A stretch of 64,000 nucleotides of DNA from an uncultured Bacteroides sp. (GTDB lineage: Bacteria; Bacteroidota; Bacteroidia; Bacteroidales; Bacteroidaceae). The position numbers and the translations under genes were made by a program. Below are positions 1 to 9,879 of the stretch, one piece after another. The DNA is taken from assembly GCF_900547205.1 (NCBI RefSeq), contig NZ_URFY01000007.1:74590-138589 (forward strand), in the 5' to 3' direction. The notes beneath the pieces are model-generated. The model saw only the letters and a program-made list of their open reading frames with translations, was not told where the DNA came from and ran no database searches. Each line of letters begins with the position of its first letter. The first letter of the stretch is position 1.

Positions 1-1694
1 CCCTGAGCCGGATAGGAAGAATTGTAAGGAGCGTTGTAGGTTACTTTCTTACCCAATGCCAGGTGAGTGACAGGCTGTGTAGATTCAGGACGACTTCCTA
101 TTTCGTTTCTCAGGTCAAAGGTGTTGTAGCCTTTTCCCCGTAGATAGTCCACCGCTTGCAAAGCACGGGCATGGAAATCGGGCCATGACTTACGTTCGGG
201 AGCCGACCAAGCTATTTCTGCCAACGCCAGTATGCGCGGATAAATCATATATTCCACTTGTTCGGGAGTGGGAATATATTCCACCCATAAGTTAGCTTGC
301 GCGCCATAGACGAGTTTTGCCTGTTCCTCGGTAAGAGAAGCAGGAATAGGATTGTAGGAATATACCTTCTCCAATGGCAGGTATCCGCCGATAGCTTCGG
401 GCTGAGAATACGGAGCATCCTGATAACCATCCAGATAGCAGTAGCCACCCGGTGTCATGATGGCCCGATGTCCGGCACGGACAGCAGCAATGCCGCCTTC
501 TTCGCCACGCCATGACATCACTGTGGCATTGGGAGCCAAGCCGCCTTTCAGTATCTCGTCCCATCCCAGCAGTTTGCGTCCGTGGGCATTGAGAAATACC
601 TCCATGCGATGAATCAGGTAACTTTGCAGTTCTTCCACTTGAGTGAAGTGTTCGTCCTTCATCCGCTTCTGACATTTCGTACAAGTCTTCCATGCTGCCA
701 TTCCGGCTTCATCACCGCCCACATGGATATATTCGGACGGGAAAAGCTCCATCACTTCAGTCAGCACATTCTCCAAGAAAGTGAAGGTTTCTTCGTTTCC
801 TACACAGAAATCGGCATTCTTGTAAGACTCGCCCGCACAGGAGATTTGCGGATAGGCTGCCAGTACTTCTTCCGAATGGGCGGGCATCTCAATTTCGGGA
901 ATAATGGTGATGAAATGTTGCCGGGCATATTCCACTATCTCGCGAATATCATCCTGAGTGTAAAAGCCACCGTATGCTCCGGGTTCGTCGTAGCGGAGAT
1001 ACTTGCGTCCTCCGTTCCACCAGTCTTTCCACTTGGCATCGGTGCGCCAAGCGGCAAACTCGGTAAGCAAAGGATATTTCTTTATCTCAATACGCCATCC
1101 GGCGGCATCGGTCAGATGCAGGTGCAGGCGATTGATTTTATAGATTGACAATGCCTCTATCTGCTTCTTCACAAATTCCTTGGAGAAGAAGTGACGGGAA
1201 ACATCGAGCATAAAACCACGGTACTCAAAACGGGGAGTATCTTCTATCTCAACGGAGCTGATGGCGTAACCTCCCTCCGCCGAAAATGCCAACTGCAACA
1301 ATGTCTGCACACCATAGAACAGCCCTGCGCCCGAGGTGGCCTGGATAAGAATCCGTTCGGGGGTGACGGACAGCGTGTAACTCTCCGGTGAAGGCAACTG
1401 CTCGCTCTTCTCCGTTATCAATAAAGATAGCACATTCTGCTTGTCTTTCTTCTTTCCTTTTTTCAAAAAACCTGAAAGTTCCGCATTCAGCGACTCTTCC
1501 AGTAGTTTGGCTTCTTCGCCCTGTGCGTTTGTATAAAGCCTTGTTTTCTCTGTGAGTAAAAAAAAGCCCGCATTCTGCTCCACCTTCAATGGAACAGGAA
1601 TAACGGACTGTGCTTTAATGGGATGTGCCGACAGACACATCCCCAATACCCATAAGAAAAGATAAACTTTAGTGTATCTCTTTCTTATATTCAT
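1..1694 (-). CDS. GH20 beta-N-acetylhexosaminidase, 3' end cut by window edge
   Basis: Removes terminal beta-linked GlcNAc/GalNAc from glycans, probably in the periplasm. Reading back from 1694 gives an N-terminal signal peptide (MNIRKRYTKVYLFLWVLG...) ending near AHPIKAQ. A GH20 N-terminal domain follows, then a TIM barrel with the catalytic Asp-Glu pair in HVGGDEAG. Over 560 residues are visible and the C-terminus runs off the left edge; the last visible part, after the barrel, looks like the start of a carbohydrate-binding or F5/8C-type domain. The ATG shares one base with the upstream gene's stop (TAATG), so the two are translationally coupled and this is the last visible gene of the exoglycosidase operon. 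Family assignment is firm; exact substrate is inferred from context. Confidence 0.93.
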   Translation of the reverse strand, partial: MNIRKRYTKVYLFLWVLGMCLSAHPIKAQSVIPVPLKVEQNAGFFLLTEKTRLYTNAQGEEAKLLEESLNAELSGFLKKGKKKDKQNVLSLLITEKSEQLPSPESYTLSVTPERILIQATSGAGLFYGVQTLLQLAFSAEGGYAISSVEIEDTPRFEYRGFMLDVSRHFFSKEFVKKQIEALSIYKINRLHLHLTDAAGWRIEIKKYPLLTEFAAWRTDAKWKDWWNGGRKYLRYDEPGAYGGFYTQDDIREIVEYARQHFITIIPEIEMPAHSEEVLAAYPQISCAGESYKNADFCVGNEETFTFLENVLTEVMELFPSEYIHVGGDEAGMAAWKTCTKCQKRMKDEHFTQVEELQSYLIHRMEVFLNAHGRKLLGWDEILKGGLAPNATVMSWRGEEGGIAAVRAGHRAIMTPGGYCYLDGYQDAPYSQPEAIGGYLPLEKVYSYNPIPASLTEEQAKLVYGAQANLWVEYIPTPEQVEYMIYPRILALAEIAWSAPERKSWPDFHARALQAVDYLRGKGYNTFDLRNEIGSRPESTQPVTHLALGKKVTYNAPYNSSYPAQ

Positions 1695-4018
1695 TAATCT
1701 ATTGTTATTTCATCTACAAACAGGAATGCCGGGTTGCCTTTGCCACCATGCCATGCCGGAATCTTGCTTTCAGACAAAGCTACGACTTTCACATAACGTG
1801 CAGTAACGGGTGTAAATACCAGTTTATGTTCGTAGATACCATTCTTATCAGTTTGCTTCATTTCAGGATACTCTTCAGAAGCTACTTTCTTAAAAGTCTG
1901 ACCATCATCAGATACTTCTACAGACATTCCTCTAGCATCGAATACCCAGTCACCTTTCTCTACACAAGTAGAGATGGCTACGCTTGATATCTCAGTAGGC
2001 TGCTGAAGGTCGATAGTCACATCCATGTCATTCTTGAAGAATGCAATCCAACGACCTGTCTTGTAATTACGGTTTCCTTTTAAGCCATCCACCAATGTGC
2101 TTTCGCCTTTAAACATATATTGTTTGTTGACTGGCTGATTGGCAGTAATCGGCTTCATACTCGATTTGCTAAAGTTGATTTTCTCAGAAATCACGCGGCT
2201 GTTTCCCGTAGGACGAACGGCAACGGCTGACAAAGTAGCGTTTTCCTTTACTTTCAGCACGCCTTCGTACAAAGGAGATGTAGCTGTAGGTTCGCTGCCA
2301 TCCAATGTGTAGTGGATAGGTGCATTGTCAATTGTAGTCAACGTAATGTCCAGCGTTCCGTCCGTAGGATTAGGAGTATACTCGGCTGTTACGTCAAATA
2401 CGTGTTTTGCATAGTTGTATCCTTGTGCATCATACCATTTGATGAGTTGTGGAAGACGAGACAAGAAATCATCGTAATTCTTCTTATCAGGAGACGACCA
2501 CTGCACTTCGCTCAAAGCAGCCCAACGAGGCAATACCATGTACTGAGCCTGAGAGAATGTAGGAATGTATTCTGTCCAGAGGTTAGCTTGCACACCAATG
2601 ATGTGTTTTTGTTCTTCGGGTGTAAGAGATGCCGGCATAGGTTCGTAGTTGTATACTCTTTCAACAGGCACATAACCACCGATAGCCATCGGCTCGTTCT
2701 CAGTATCTTTTGTCTGGTAATAATCCAAGTACAAGTAAGTGTTAGGTGTCATGATAACATCATGTCTTTGCTTAGCAGCTTCGATACCGCCGCCTTCGCC
2801 GCGCCATGACATTACAGTAGCATTCGGAGCAAGTCCGCCTTCCAGAATTTCATCCCAGCCGATAATCTGACGTCCATGTTCGTTCAGAAACTTCTCGATG
2901 TGGTTGATAACGAAACTCTGCAAACGTTCTTCTTTGCTGTGTTTATCATCCGACTTCAAGCCCAACGCTTTGATACGTGCCTGACATTTCGGACATTTTG
3001 CCCATCTTGTCTTCGGACATTCGTCACCACCTACATGAATGTATTTGGATGGGAAGATGTCAATCAGTTCGCTGTACACGTCTTCCAAGAAAGTCAATAC
3101 CTGGTCGTTTCCTGCACAAAGCACGTCTTCGGATACTCCCCAAATTCTCCATACTTCGTACGGGCCACCGGTACATCCCAGTTCGGGATAAGCGGTAAGA
3201 GCAGCCAACATATGTCCCGGAAGGTCAATTTCGGGAACCACTGTCACGTAACGTTCTGCAGCATAAGCTACGATATCTCTGGCTTCGTCTTGTGTGTAGA
3301 ATCCACCGTAAGGTTTGCCGTCATATTCGCCGGTGTTATGTCCGATAACGGTTTCTGTTCTTTTAGAACCTATTTCCGTCAACTTAGGATATTTCTTGAT
3401 TTCCAGACGCCAGCCTTGGTCGTCGGTGATATGCCAATGAAGACGGTTCATGTTGTGCAAAGCCAACATATCTATATAAGTCTTTATTTCATCCACTGTG
3501 AAGAAATGACGACTTGTATCGAAGTGTGCACCACGATAGCTGAAACGCGGAGCATCATTGATTTCTACAGCAGGCAGTGCAACGTCTGTATTCAGAGCGA
3601 TAGGCAATGATTTACGCAACGACTGTATACCGTAGAATACTCCGGCTTCCGTAGGTCCGGTAATTGTGATTCCGTCACCGGCAACTTTCAACTGATAAGA
3701 TTCCGGATTCTCGGCTTCTGTTCCTAATGCCAGCACAATCGCATTTTTGCCTTCCGTTCCGGCTTCGATAGCGAACTCTCTTCCGGTAGCAGTTTTCAGA
3801 TAGTCAGCAAGGAATTTTGCATTGCGTTGCATCATTTCGTTTCCTTCCGGATAGAGGATCTTCACTCCGCTTTTCAGAATGAAGGGACTTCCCTGTGCTG
3901 TCACAATCTCTTGCGGCATAGGAATAATCTGGTAGTTAGCTTCTTGCTGCGCCGATTGGCAGGAGGCGAAAAGCCCTGCAAAAGCTAGACATCCGGTTAG
4001 TTTTAGGAGTTGTTTCAT
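1694..4018 (-). CDS. GH20 beta-N-acetylhexosaminidase lipoprotein with C-terminal accessory domains
   Basis: A 774-residue exo-beta-hexosaminidase. The N-terminus is a lipoprotein signal with the lipobox GLFASC (Cys20). A GH20b domain (about 30-155) precedes the TIM barrel (about 160-520), whose catalytic pair is Asp332-Glu333 in HVGGDEC. The C-terminus carries a short chitobiase-type beta domain (IHYTLDGSEPTATSP, about 565-620) and an F5/8C-like discoidin domain (about 640-774), suggesting glycan binding. It follows the beta-mannosidase by 38 bp and overlaps the next GH20 gene by one base, so it belongs to the sialidase operon. Two full GH20 barrels in tandem plus a third upstream suggest different linkage preferences. 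That split is inference. Confidence 0.95.
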   Translation of the reverse strand: MKQLLKLTGCLAFAGLFASCQSAQQEANYQIIPMPQEIVTAQGSPFILKSGVKILYPEGNEMMQRNAKFLADYLKTATGREFAIEAGTEGKNAIVLALGTEAENPESYQLKVAGDGITITGPTEAGVFYGIQSLRKSLPIALNTDVALPAVEINDAPRFSYRGAHFDTSRHFFTVDEIKTYIDMLALHNMNRLHWHITDDQGWRLEIKKYPKLTEIGSKRTETVIGHNTGEYDGKPYGGFYTQDEARDIVAYAAERYVTVVPEIDLPGHMLAALTAYPELGCTGGPYEVWRIWGVSEDVLCAGNDQVLTFLEDVYSELIDIFPSKYIHVGGDECPKTRWAKCPKCQARIKALGLKSDDKHSKEERLQSFVINHIEKFLNEHGRQIIGWDEILEGGLAPNATVMSWRGEGGGIEAAKQRHDVIMTPNTYLYLDYYQTKDTENEPMAIGGYVPVERVYNYEPMPASLTPEEQKHIIGVQANLWTEYIPTFSQAQYMVLPRWAALSEVQWSSPDKKNYDDFLSRLPQLIKWYDAQGYNYAKHVFDVTAEYTPNPTDGTLDITLTTIDNAPIHYTLDGSEPTATSPLYEGVLKVKENATLSAVAVRPTGNSRVISEKINFSKSSMKPITANQPVNKQYMFKGESTLVDGLKGNRNYKTGRWIAFFKNDMDVTIDLQQPTEISSVAISTCVEKGDWVFDARGMSVEVSDDGQTFKKVASEEYPEMKQTDKNGIYEHKLVFTPVTARYVKVVALSESKIPAWHGGKGNPAFLFVDEITID

Positions 4019-4056
4019 AAACTAAAAAAATTTGGTGTTAGTAGTTAATAAATTAT

Positions 4057-6651
4057 TTAATTATAGGTTTCACGAATATGTTTGAGTGTCATCGGTAGCT
4101 CCTCTCCTTTCTTTATCTGGGGAGAAGTGATGGTTATCGTTTTGCGTTCACCGGGCAGGAGGTCGAAGAAGTTGTCACTAAAGCGGGCTCCTTGCAACGG
4201 TATTTCTATAAAGACATCTTTGGCGAGACTGCCGGCTGAGAGTGTCAGTTCGCATTTGCCGTCGGTCTGTTTCATTTTATAGGAGATGTTTGTGTCGGGC
4301 AAAAGCAGGTCTTTTGTTTTCGCAAAGAAGTGGACAGTTTCGGCCACGTTGCGCCCGGACTTATCTTTCAGTATCAACTTCATAAAACTATGTTGACGTT
4401 CTCCGGCAGGCACACAGGCATCGAGTTTCGATTGATAAATGCAACGGGAGGTATTGGCGGGAATTATGAGAGATTTCAACTGCATCGGTTTGCCCAGTTT
4501 CTTTCCGTCAAAGCTTATCACTTTCATTTCCAAGGTCATCTGCTCCATATCTTCCAACTTGTCCGAGAGCAGATAAACGGAAAGGCTGTCATTCTGTTGC
4601 AAAGGATTGATAAGAATTGGTTCAAAGGCACGCTTAGCCTGATAATGAAGGGCTTTCCAGTTGCCATAGTAATCGATGCTCGACCAAGAGACTACAGGCC
4701 AACTGTCGTTGAGTTGCCAATACAATGTACCCATACAATAAGGACGGTTGCGACGATGCGCTTCGAGCCCGTGACGCATTCCTTGTCCTTGCAGCACCAA
4801 GCCCACGTAGACGAAATCTTCAAATTTATCGGGTACAATAAAGTCACGTTCCATATAGGTGCGAATCAACGCATTGCCGATACTACTTTTTTGATGCCCG
4901 TTCATCACTTCCGATTCTATCTGATAATCTTCGGGAGCGGCAAAGGTGGCAATGGTTTTCATTTCCGGGAATGACTGGAAACCAAACTCACTCATAAAGC
5001 GCGGAAGGTCGGCATCCAGAGATTCAAAGGGTTTCTGTCCGTACCACACTCCCCAGTTGTGACTGTCGCCAATGCCCCATGATTCGGGACGTCCCCAATT
5101 GGCAAGATAGGGTGAACTGTGGACGTAGAAGCGGTCGGCATCCAGTTCTTTCACTTTGGCGGGGAGCAGTTCACGGAAGAGTTTGTCGTAGCCGTCCATC
5201 ATTCCCTGATATACGGCGGGAGTAAATTTCTTCTGATATCCCCAATATTTCAATGCTTCAAGAATCTCATTGTTTCCGCACCACATCGCCAGAGACGGGT
5301 GGTTGCGAAGACGACGGATGTTGTATTCGGCTTCTTCGGCTACCCTTTTCAGGAAGGTGGGGTCGGACGGATAGGGAGTACAGGCAAACATGAAGTCTTG
5401 CCATACCAGTATTCCGTTTTCGTCAGCGAGGTCGTAGAAAAGATTGTCTTCATACGTTCCTCCACCCCATATACGAACCACATTCATGTTGGCTTCTTTG
5501 ATATCCTTGAATAAGGTTTCGTAGCGTTGGGCGGTGACATTAGGCAGTAATGCGTCCTGTGGAATATAGTTGGCTCCTTTGGCAAACATCGGTATGCCGT
5601 TCACTTCGAAGTAGAAAGATTCACCGTCTTTATCTTTTTCATTGACCAACCGGATGGTGCGCAAGCCGATGCGATGTGTCTGTTCGGCCACCACTTGGTT
5701 GTTGCATACGATTTGTGAAGAGAAGTCGTATAGGGTCGGCTCTCCCCATCCGTTCGGCATCCATCTCACGGGATTGATTACTTCTACGGGAAGAGTAAAG
5801 TTATTGATTCCGGGTTGTAAGAGGATAGGCTCCTTCACTTCCGACACTTTCTGTCCTGCCAAAGAAACTGTTATTTTCAGTTCGGCTTCCGCTTGCTTGG
5901 GAAGGATGGAGTTTACTTGTAGTTCATTGGATAGCCGGGCTTTATCGTCGGTCAGTTCCAGTTGATTGACATGATAATCACCGATGGTGGCAACATCATA
6001 AAAACGTAGAGTTACCGGTCGCCACACACCACTGGTCACCATTCGGATTCCCCAGTCCCAACCATAGCTGTAAGGGGCTTTACGGGTGAAAACACTGAGA
6101 TGCTTCTCGTGGTGGTCGTTGTCTGCCGGATAATTAAATCCGTTGGATTCGTATTGAGGAAGCGTCTGTTTGATAGGTGAACGGAAATAGATATGCAGTA
6201 AGTTTTCTCCTTGCCGGAGCACTGACTTCACGGGAATAGTGTATCCCACGAACATATTATCCGCTTTCAGCAGCAGAGAGCCGTTCAGGTAAACGTCTGC
6301 ATAGGTATCCAGTCCTTCAAAAATAAGTTGGGCATCATCTCGTTTGAGTTGGTCTTCGGAAAGGATAAAGGAGGTTCTGTATTCCCAGTCTTCGTTCTCT
6401 ACCCATTGAATCTTCTGTTCATTGGTTCCGTAGAACGGATTGGGTAGTAGTTCGTGACGAATCAAGTCTTGATGTACTGTGCCCGGAACAACACCGGTCA
6501 TCCATTTGCCAGTTCCTGACTGAGTAAATTCCCAGCCTGTATTTAAAACTAAGATATCCGAAGTGTCGTTAGTTTGAGTGTAAGCCATGCTGCAACAGCA
6601 TAGTAACCCACACGCCACCTGGACCATTTTTCCTGTAAAATTAATCATCAT
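4057..6651 (-). CDS. GH2 beta-mannosidase
   Basis: An 864-residue enzyme expected to cleave terminal beta-mannose, such as the Man-beta-1,4-GlcNAc core of N-glycans. The order is the standard GH2 one: signal peptide (core MVQVACGLLCCCSMAYTQ), sugar-binding jelly roll containing SYGWDWGIRMVTSGVWRP, immunoglobulin-like domain, then a TIM barrel. The acid/base Glu lies in MWCGNNEILEA and the likely nucleophile in MSEFGFQSFPE. The start has two adjacent Met codons (ATGATG) and either could be used. It sits between the esterase fusion and the GH20 genes on the same strand, 90 bp after the fusion gene. That gap holds a strong hairpin (6664-6718), so expression may be tuned separately within the operon. 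Confidence 0.93.
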   Translation of the reverse strand: MMINFTGKMVQVACGLLCCCSMAYTQTNDTSDILVLNTGWEFTQSGTGKWMTGVVPGTVHQDLIRHELLPNPFYGTNEQKIQWVENEDWEYRTSFILSEDQLKRDDAQLIFEGLDTYADVYLNGSLLLKADNMFVGYTIPVKSVLRQGENLLHIYFRSPIKQTLPQYESNGFNYPADNDHHEKHLSVFTRKAPYSYGWDWGIRMVTSGVWRPVTLRFYDVATIGDYHVNQLELTDDKARLSNELQVNSILPKQAEAELKITVSLAGQKVSEVKEPILLQPGINNFTLPVEVINPVRWMPNGWGEPTLYDFSSQIVCNNQVVAEQTHRIGLRTIRLVNEKDKDGESFYFEVNGIPMFAKGANYIPQDALLPNVTAQRYETLFKDIKEANMNVVRIWGGGTYEDNLFYDLADENGILVWQDFMFACTPYPSDPTFLKRVAEEAEYNIRRLRNHPSLAMWCGNNEILEALKYWGYQKKFTPAVYQGMMDGYDKLFRELLPAKVKELDADRFYVHSSPYLANWGRPESWGIGDSHNWGVWYGQKPFESLDADLPRFMSEFGFQSFPEMKTIATFAAPEDYQIESEVMNGHQKSSIGNALIRTYMERDFIVPDKFEDFVYVGLVLQGQGMRHGLEAHRRNRPYCMGTLYWQLNDSWPVVSWSSIDYYGNWKALHYQAKRAFEPILINPLQQNDSLSVYLLSDKLEDMEQMTLEMKVISFDGKKLGKPMQLKSLIIPANTSRCIYQSKLDACVPAGERQHSFMKLILKDKSGRNVAETVHFFAKTKDLLLPDTNISYKMKQTDGKCELTLSAGSLAKDVFIEIPLQGARFSDNFFDLLPGERKTITITSPQIKKGEELPMTLKHIRETYN

Positions 6652-6663
6652 TAGGGGGTGTAT

Positions 6664-6718
6664 TAGATGTTTAACGGAGTAAAGATATTACTTTTTCTTC
6701 ATACTCCGTTAAAATCTA
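6664..6718 (-). promoter_or_regulatory. Intra-operon hairpin between the esterase fusion and the beta-mannosidase gene
   Basis: TAGATGTTTAACGGAGTA on the left pairs almost perfectly with TACTCCGTTAAAATCTA on the right, giving a stem of about 17 bp with one mismatch and a loop of about 20 nt. There is no U-run directly after it on the minus strand. It could be an RNA-stability or processing element, or a weak terminator, within the exoglycosidase operon. Function is inference. Confidence 0.5.
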
Positions 6719-6741
6719 ATAGATAATTTCCTTTTTTTCTG

Positions 6742-9700
6742 TTATTCAACAGTAATTCTAACTATTTCGGGGGTGCGGATACCCGGTTTCAATTCTCCAC
6801 AGATATTGTAGAAAGTCCCTCCGTTTCCTATCAGTGCAGCCCCTGCCCTTGCCACTTCGGGGGTGTCAAGAACCTCTTGCCATGCGTTACGGCGGGTATT
6901 GTAAATCAAAATCCTCCGGTTGAATTTATACCATTCTGCCGGATGCAGCATATATCCCTCTTCAGCCTTTTGAAGTGCGGACAGGAAGACATCCTTGTTT
7001 ACACCTCCTGTGCAGAGAATCAGGCTGTCTCCCAAGGCTAGAGCATTTCCACCACCCAGAGATACAATTTCTCCGTCACGGTCTGTCGGAGTAGCTACTT
7101 TCGTCCACTTCTGCGAGGAGGGTGAATAGCAATATCCATCAAGAGAGAGAGTAGGTGCCTGCCCGTCAACGGAAGGGGCAAAGCCTCCCCAAAGATAGAA
7201 GCAACATTCTCCTTCGTGATATTGCGCCGCAGATACAGGTTGAATACGGGAGAAGCCAGGAAACGATGGCAGTTCCTGCCAGCCATCCGACGGTTTATCC
7301 AAATCAAGGCACAAGAATGAGTTGGAAGGTTTGCCCTGCCTGTTTCCCCCTCCCACATAGATATGATTGCCCAACAAGGCACCCGTAAAGTTATCCAGTG
7401 CATAGGGTAAGGATGGCAGAGATTCTATTGTTATTTTCTTCTGTTTATTATCTTGCCAGTACAAACGATAAACATCAGTCGTTGCACCATCCCCGTTCAT
7501 GCCACCGATACAAACCACCCCGTCGGAGGTGGAGACAGAAACACCATAGGCACACGACGAAGGTAAGTCGCCAACCTTTCGCCATGAAAAGACGGAATCG
7601 GTATTGTAATCGGCAGCATAAATTCCTTTGTAATATTTCTTTTTACCCCCTTCTGCCGCAGGTGTATCGGGGAAGTTGCAGCCACCGCCAATCAGTATTT
7701 GTCCTCCGGTAATCCCGGCGAAGCAAGCGGAAACGCCTAGGTTTATCCCTTTCTCCTTTTTAGGGAAGCCGGACATCTTCTGTAAGCGAATACTTTGAAG
7801 GTACGATGCAGAAGCTTCCGCACGGAAGGTGGATGCCGGAAGCCCTTCTGTATTTACCAGATTGGCACGGGTGAAAGGTTGCCATCCGTAGCGTACGTAA
7901 CATGGATTCTTCACTTGCTCACTGTACACTTTCAGTTGATTGTCGCCCGTCACTTCTGCCTTAGCAGGATAATAAATACCATCTACTTCTGCCACCTCAA
8001 AGGTACGCAACGGTTTACTATCCGAGCTTTTCATTCCCTGACCGTAGTCGAAAGTGACAAACACTGCTCCATCGCGGAAGTCAGCTTTACGGAATAACGG
8101 ACCGGAAGGAAGAAGCTCTTGAAAGCCGTAAGTCTTGTTCAACGCCCAATGCGCCAAGCGCTTGCCTATCGGTTTCTTATTTCTGGGATGCACATCAAGC
8201 GAATCTCCCCAATCACTGGAGACGGCCATACCTGTATTCGCAATCTCATGCATCATCCTGCGCTGACTATCTCGGAACCAAGGCCATGAGGGGCGATTGA
8301 TACTGGATAGCTGCACATAATAGAAAGACAACTCGGCATTGCCCCAGTTCTTCCGCCAACTGTCAACCAACAGTTTGAAAAGCTTCTCGTGTGCTTCCCT
8401 GTTGTGGGCATTGGATTCTCCCTGATACCAGACGACTCCTTTTATAGGATACTGCTCCAACGGACGGATGCCCGACTCAAACAGATAACAGGGTTCGTAG
8501 GGATGGCGTTGGTATTTGTATTTGGACTGTTTGATATTCAAAGCGGCACGTCCACGCACCCAGTCCTGAATAAAGTCATTGTGCAACCAATCTTTCAATA
8601 TTGCCGGGAATTGATATTCCAACGTACTACGGTCTACCCATGCTTCTGTGGGCGAACCTCCTACAGCATTGCATATCAACCCCACCGGAACTTGCAGACT
8701 ATCGCGAAGCATCTGCCCAAAGTAGTAAGCGATTGCCGAGAAGTCGGCTGCATTCTCTGGCGCACAGACCTTCCACTGAGTGTCAGCGTAGTATTGAAGA
8801 TGATTTAAAGAATCGAGCACGGAAGCATCCCATTGCACGGCATCCGTACGCCAACGTGCCTTCATATCATACAGGCGTAATTGTTCGTCGGCAGCTAGAG
8901 GGATATCTTTTTTAGCAGTAGTGGTTTGCTTCATCATAAACTCCATATTCGACTGACCGGAGCAAAGCCAGACTTCTCCTACTAATACGTTCTTATACTC
9001 CAAAGCCTGACAAGGAGTAGAGATTGTCAACGTATAAGGCCCTCCGGCTTTCAAGGGTAATAATCTTACCGACCATTTGCCATCTGTCCCCGCATGGGTA
9101 GTCCACTGCTGGCGACCGATGCTGACGGTTACTTTCTCGCCTGCATCGGCTGTACCGTGAATCTGCAATGGGGTATCTCGCTGAAGAACCATATTGTCCG
9201 TATAGAGCGGAGATAACTTCAAGCCGCCATAGTTTCCGGAGATAGCAGAATAAACCGTTTGTGCCAGAATAGCAGCCCCTTCGGCAGTAGGATGCACCGC
9301 ATCCGGCAGCAAGAAAGGATAAGGATAAAGGGGTTCGTGGAAATCTACCAATTGCGCACCGGCATAGCGGGCCACCGTTTCGATGGCAGTCTGTATCTCT
9401 CCATGCCAGTCGCGTGTTCCCGAAATGAAACGGGCATGACGGTCTGAGATAGGAGTCATACGTGCAAGGATAAACCGGGCTTTGGGATTGGCTTGACGGA
9501 AGGTATCAATCAAGCCCAAGTAGTCACTCACGAAGAAGTCACGATAGTTGGGCCAATTACGGGGGTCTGTATCATTAATTCCCAAATGAATAACGACGAT
9601 ATCCCCTGCAAAGTCCACTGCTTTCTGATATTCTTCCTGTTTTGTATACGGGCGATGTCCTTTGTTCAGCAGGGTAGCTCCGGACTTTCCGAAGTTTTCT

Positions 9701-9879
9701 ACTTCATAGTCTGTTCCCAGCAGATTTTGCAATTGAACAGGGTAAGACTGTGTAGCACGGTCTGACAATCCAGCTCCGTAAGTGATGCTGTTTCCTACGC
9801 AAGCTACTTTAACTCGCTTTTGGGCGGATACTCCCCAACAGACGAGCAAACAAAAAGATAAAATCAGAATCTTCTTCAT
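6742..9879 (-). CDS. Three-part fusion: SGNH esterase, sialate O-acetylesterase, NanM-like Kelch propeller
   Basis: A 1045-residue secreted protein (signal MKKILILSFCLLVCWGVSAQ). Residues about 22-210 are an SGNH/GDSL hydrolase (GNSITYG, GINDTD, DAVHP). Residues about 215-690 are a sialate O-acetylesterase-type domain with catalytic Ser310 in CSGQSNMEF and the GESNAH block. Residues about 715-1045 are Kelch repeats of the cyclically permuted mutarotase/NanM type (ILIGGGCNFPD, VCIGGMNG, IYVGGGN, LWGGFAP). Sialidases act poorly on O-acetylated sialic acids, so the esterases probably prepare substrate, and the propeller may interconvert anomers of released Neu5Ac. It overlaps the upstream SGNH gene by 4 bp (ATGA). 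Domain calls are firm; the combined role is inference. Confidence 0.9.
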   Translation of the reverse strand: MKKILILSFCLLVCWGVSAQKRVKVACVGNSITYGAGLSDRATQSYPVQLQNLLGTDYEVENFGKSGATLLNKGHRPYTKQEEYQKAVDFAGDIVVIHLGINDTDPRNWPNYRDFFVSDYLGLIDTFRQANPKARFILARMTPISDRHARFISGTRDWHGEIQTAIETVARYAGAQLVDFHEPLYPYPFLLPDAVHPTAEGAAILAQTVYSAISGNYGGLKLSPLYTDNMVLQRDTPLQIHGTADAGEKVTVSIGRQQWTTHAGTDGKWSVRLLPLKAGGPYTLTISTPCQALEYKNVLVGEVWLCSGQSNMEFMMKQTTTAKKDIPLAADEQLRLYDMKARWRTDAVQWDASVLDSLNHLQYYADTQWKVCAPENAADFSAIAYYFGQMLRDSLQVPVGLICNAVGGSPTEAWVDRSTLEYQFPAILKDWLHNDFIQDWVRGRAALNIKQSKYKYQRHPYEPCYLFESGIRPLEQYPIKGVVWYQGESNAHNREAHEKLFKLLVDSWRKNWGNAELSFYYVQLSSINRPSWPWFRDSQRRMMHEIANTGMAVSSDWGDSLDVHPRNKKPIGKRLAHWALNKTYGFQELLPSGPLFRKADFRDGAVFVTFDYGQGMKSSDSKPLRTFEVAEVDGIYYPAKAEVTGDNQLKVYSEQVKNPCYVRYGWQPFTRANLVNTEGLPASTFRAEASASYLQSIRLQKMSGFPKKEKGINLGVSACFAGITGGQILIGGGCNFPDTPAAEGGKKKYYKGIYAADYNTDSVFSWRKVGDLPSSCAYGVSVSTSDGVVCIGGMNGDGATTDVYRLYWQDNKQKKITIESLPSLPYALDNFTGALLGNHIYVGGGNRQGKPSNSFLCLDLDKPSDGWQELPSFPGFSRIQPVSAAQYHEGECCFYLWGGFAPSVDGQAPTLSLDGYCYSPSSQKWTKVATPTDRDGEIVSLGGGNALALGDSLILCTGGVNKDVFLSALQKAEEGYMLHPAEWYKFNRRILIYNTRRNAWQEVLDTPEVARAGAALIGNGGTFYNICGELKPGIRTPEIVRITVE

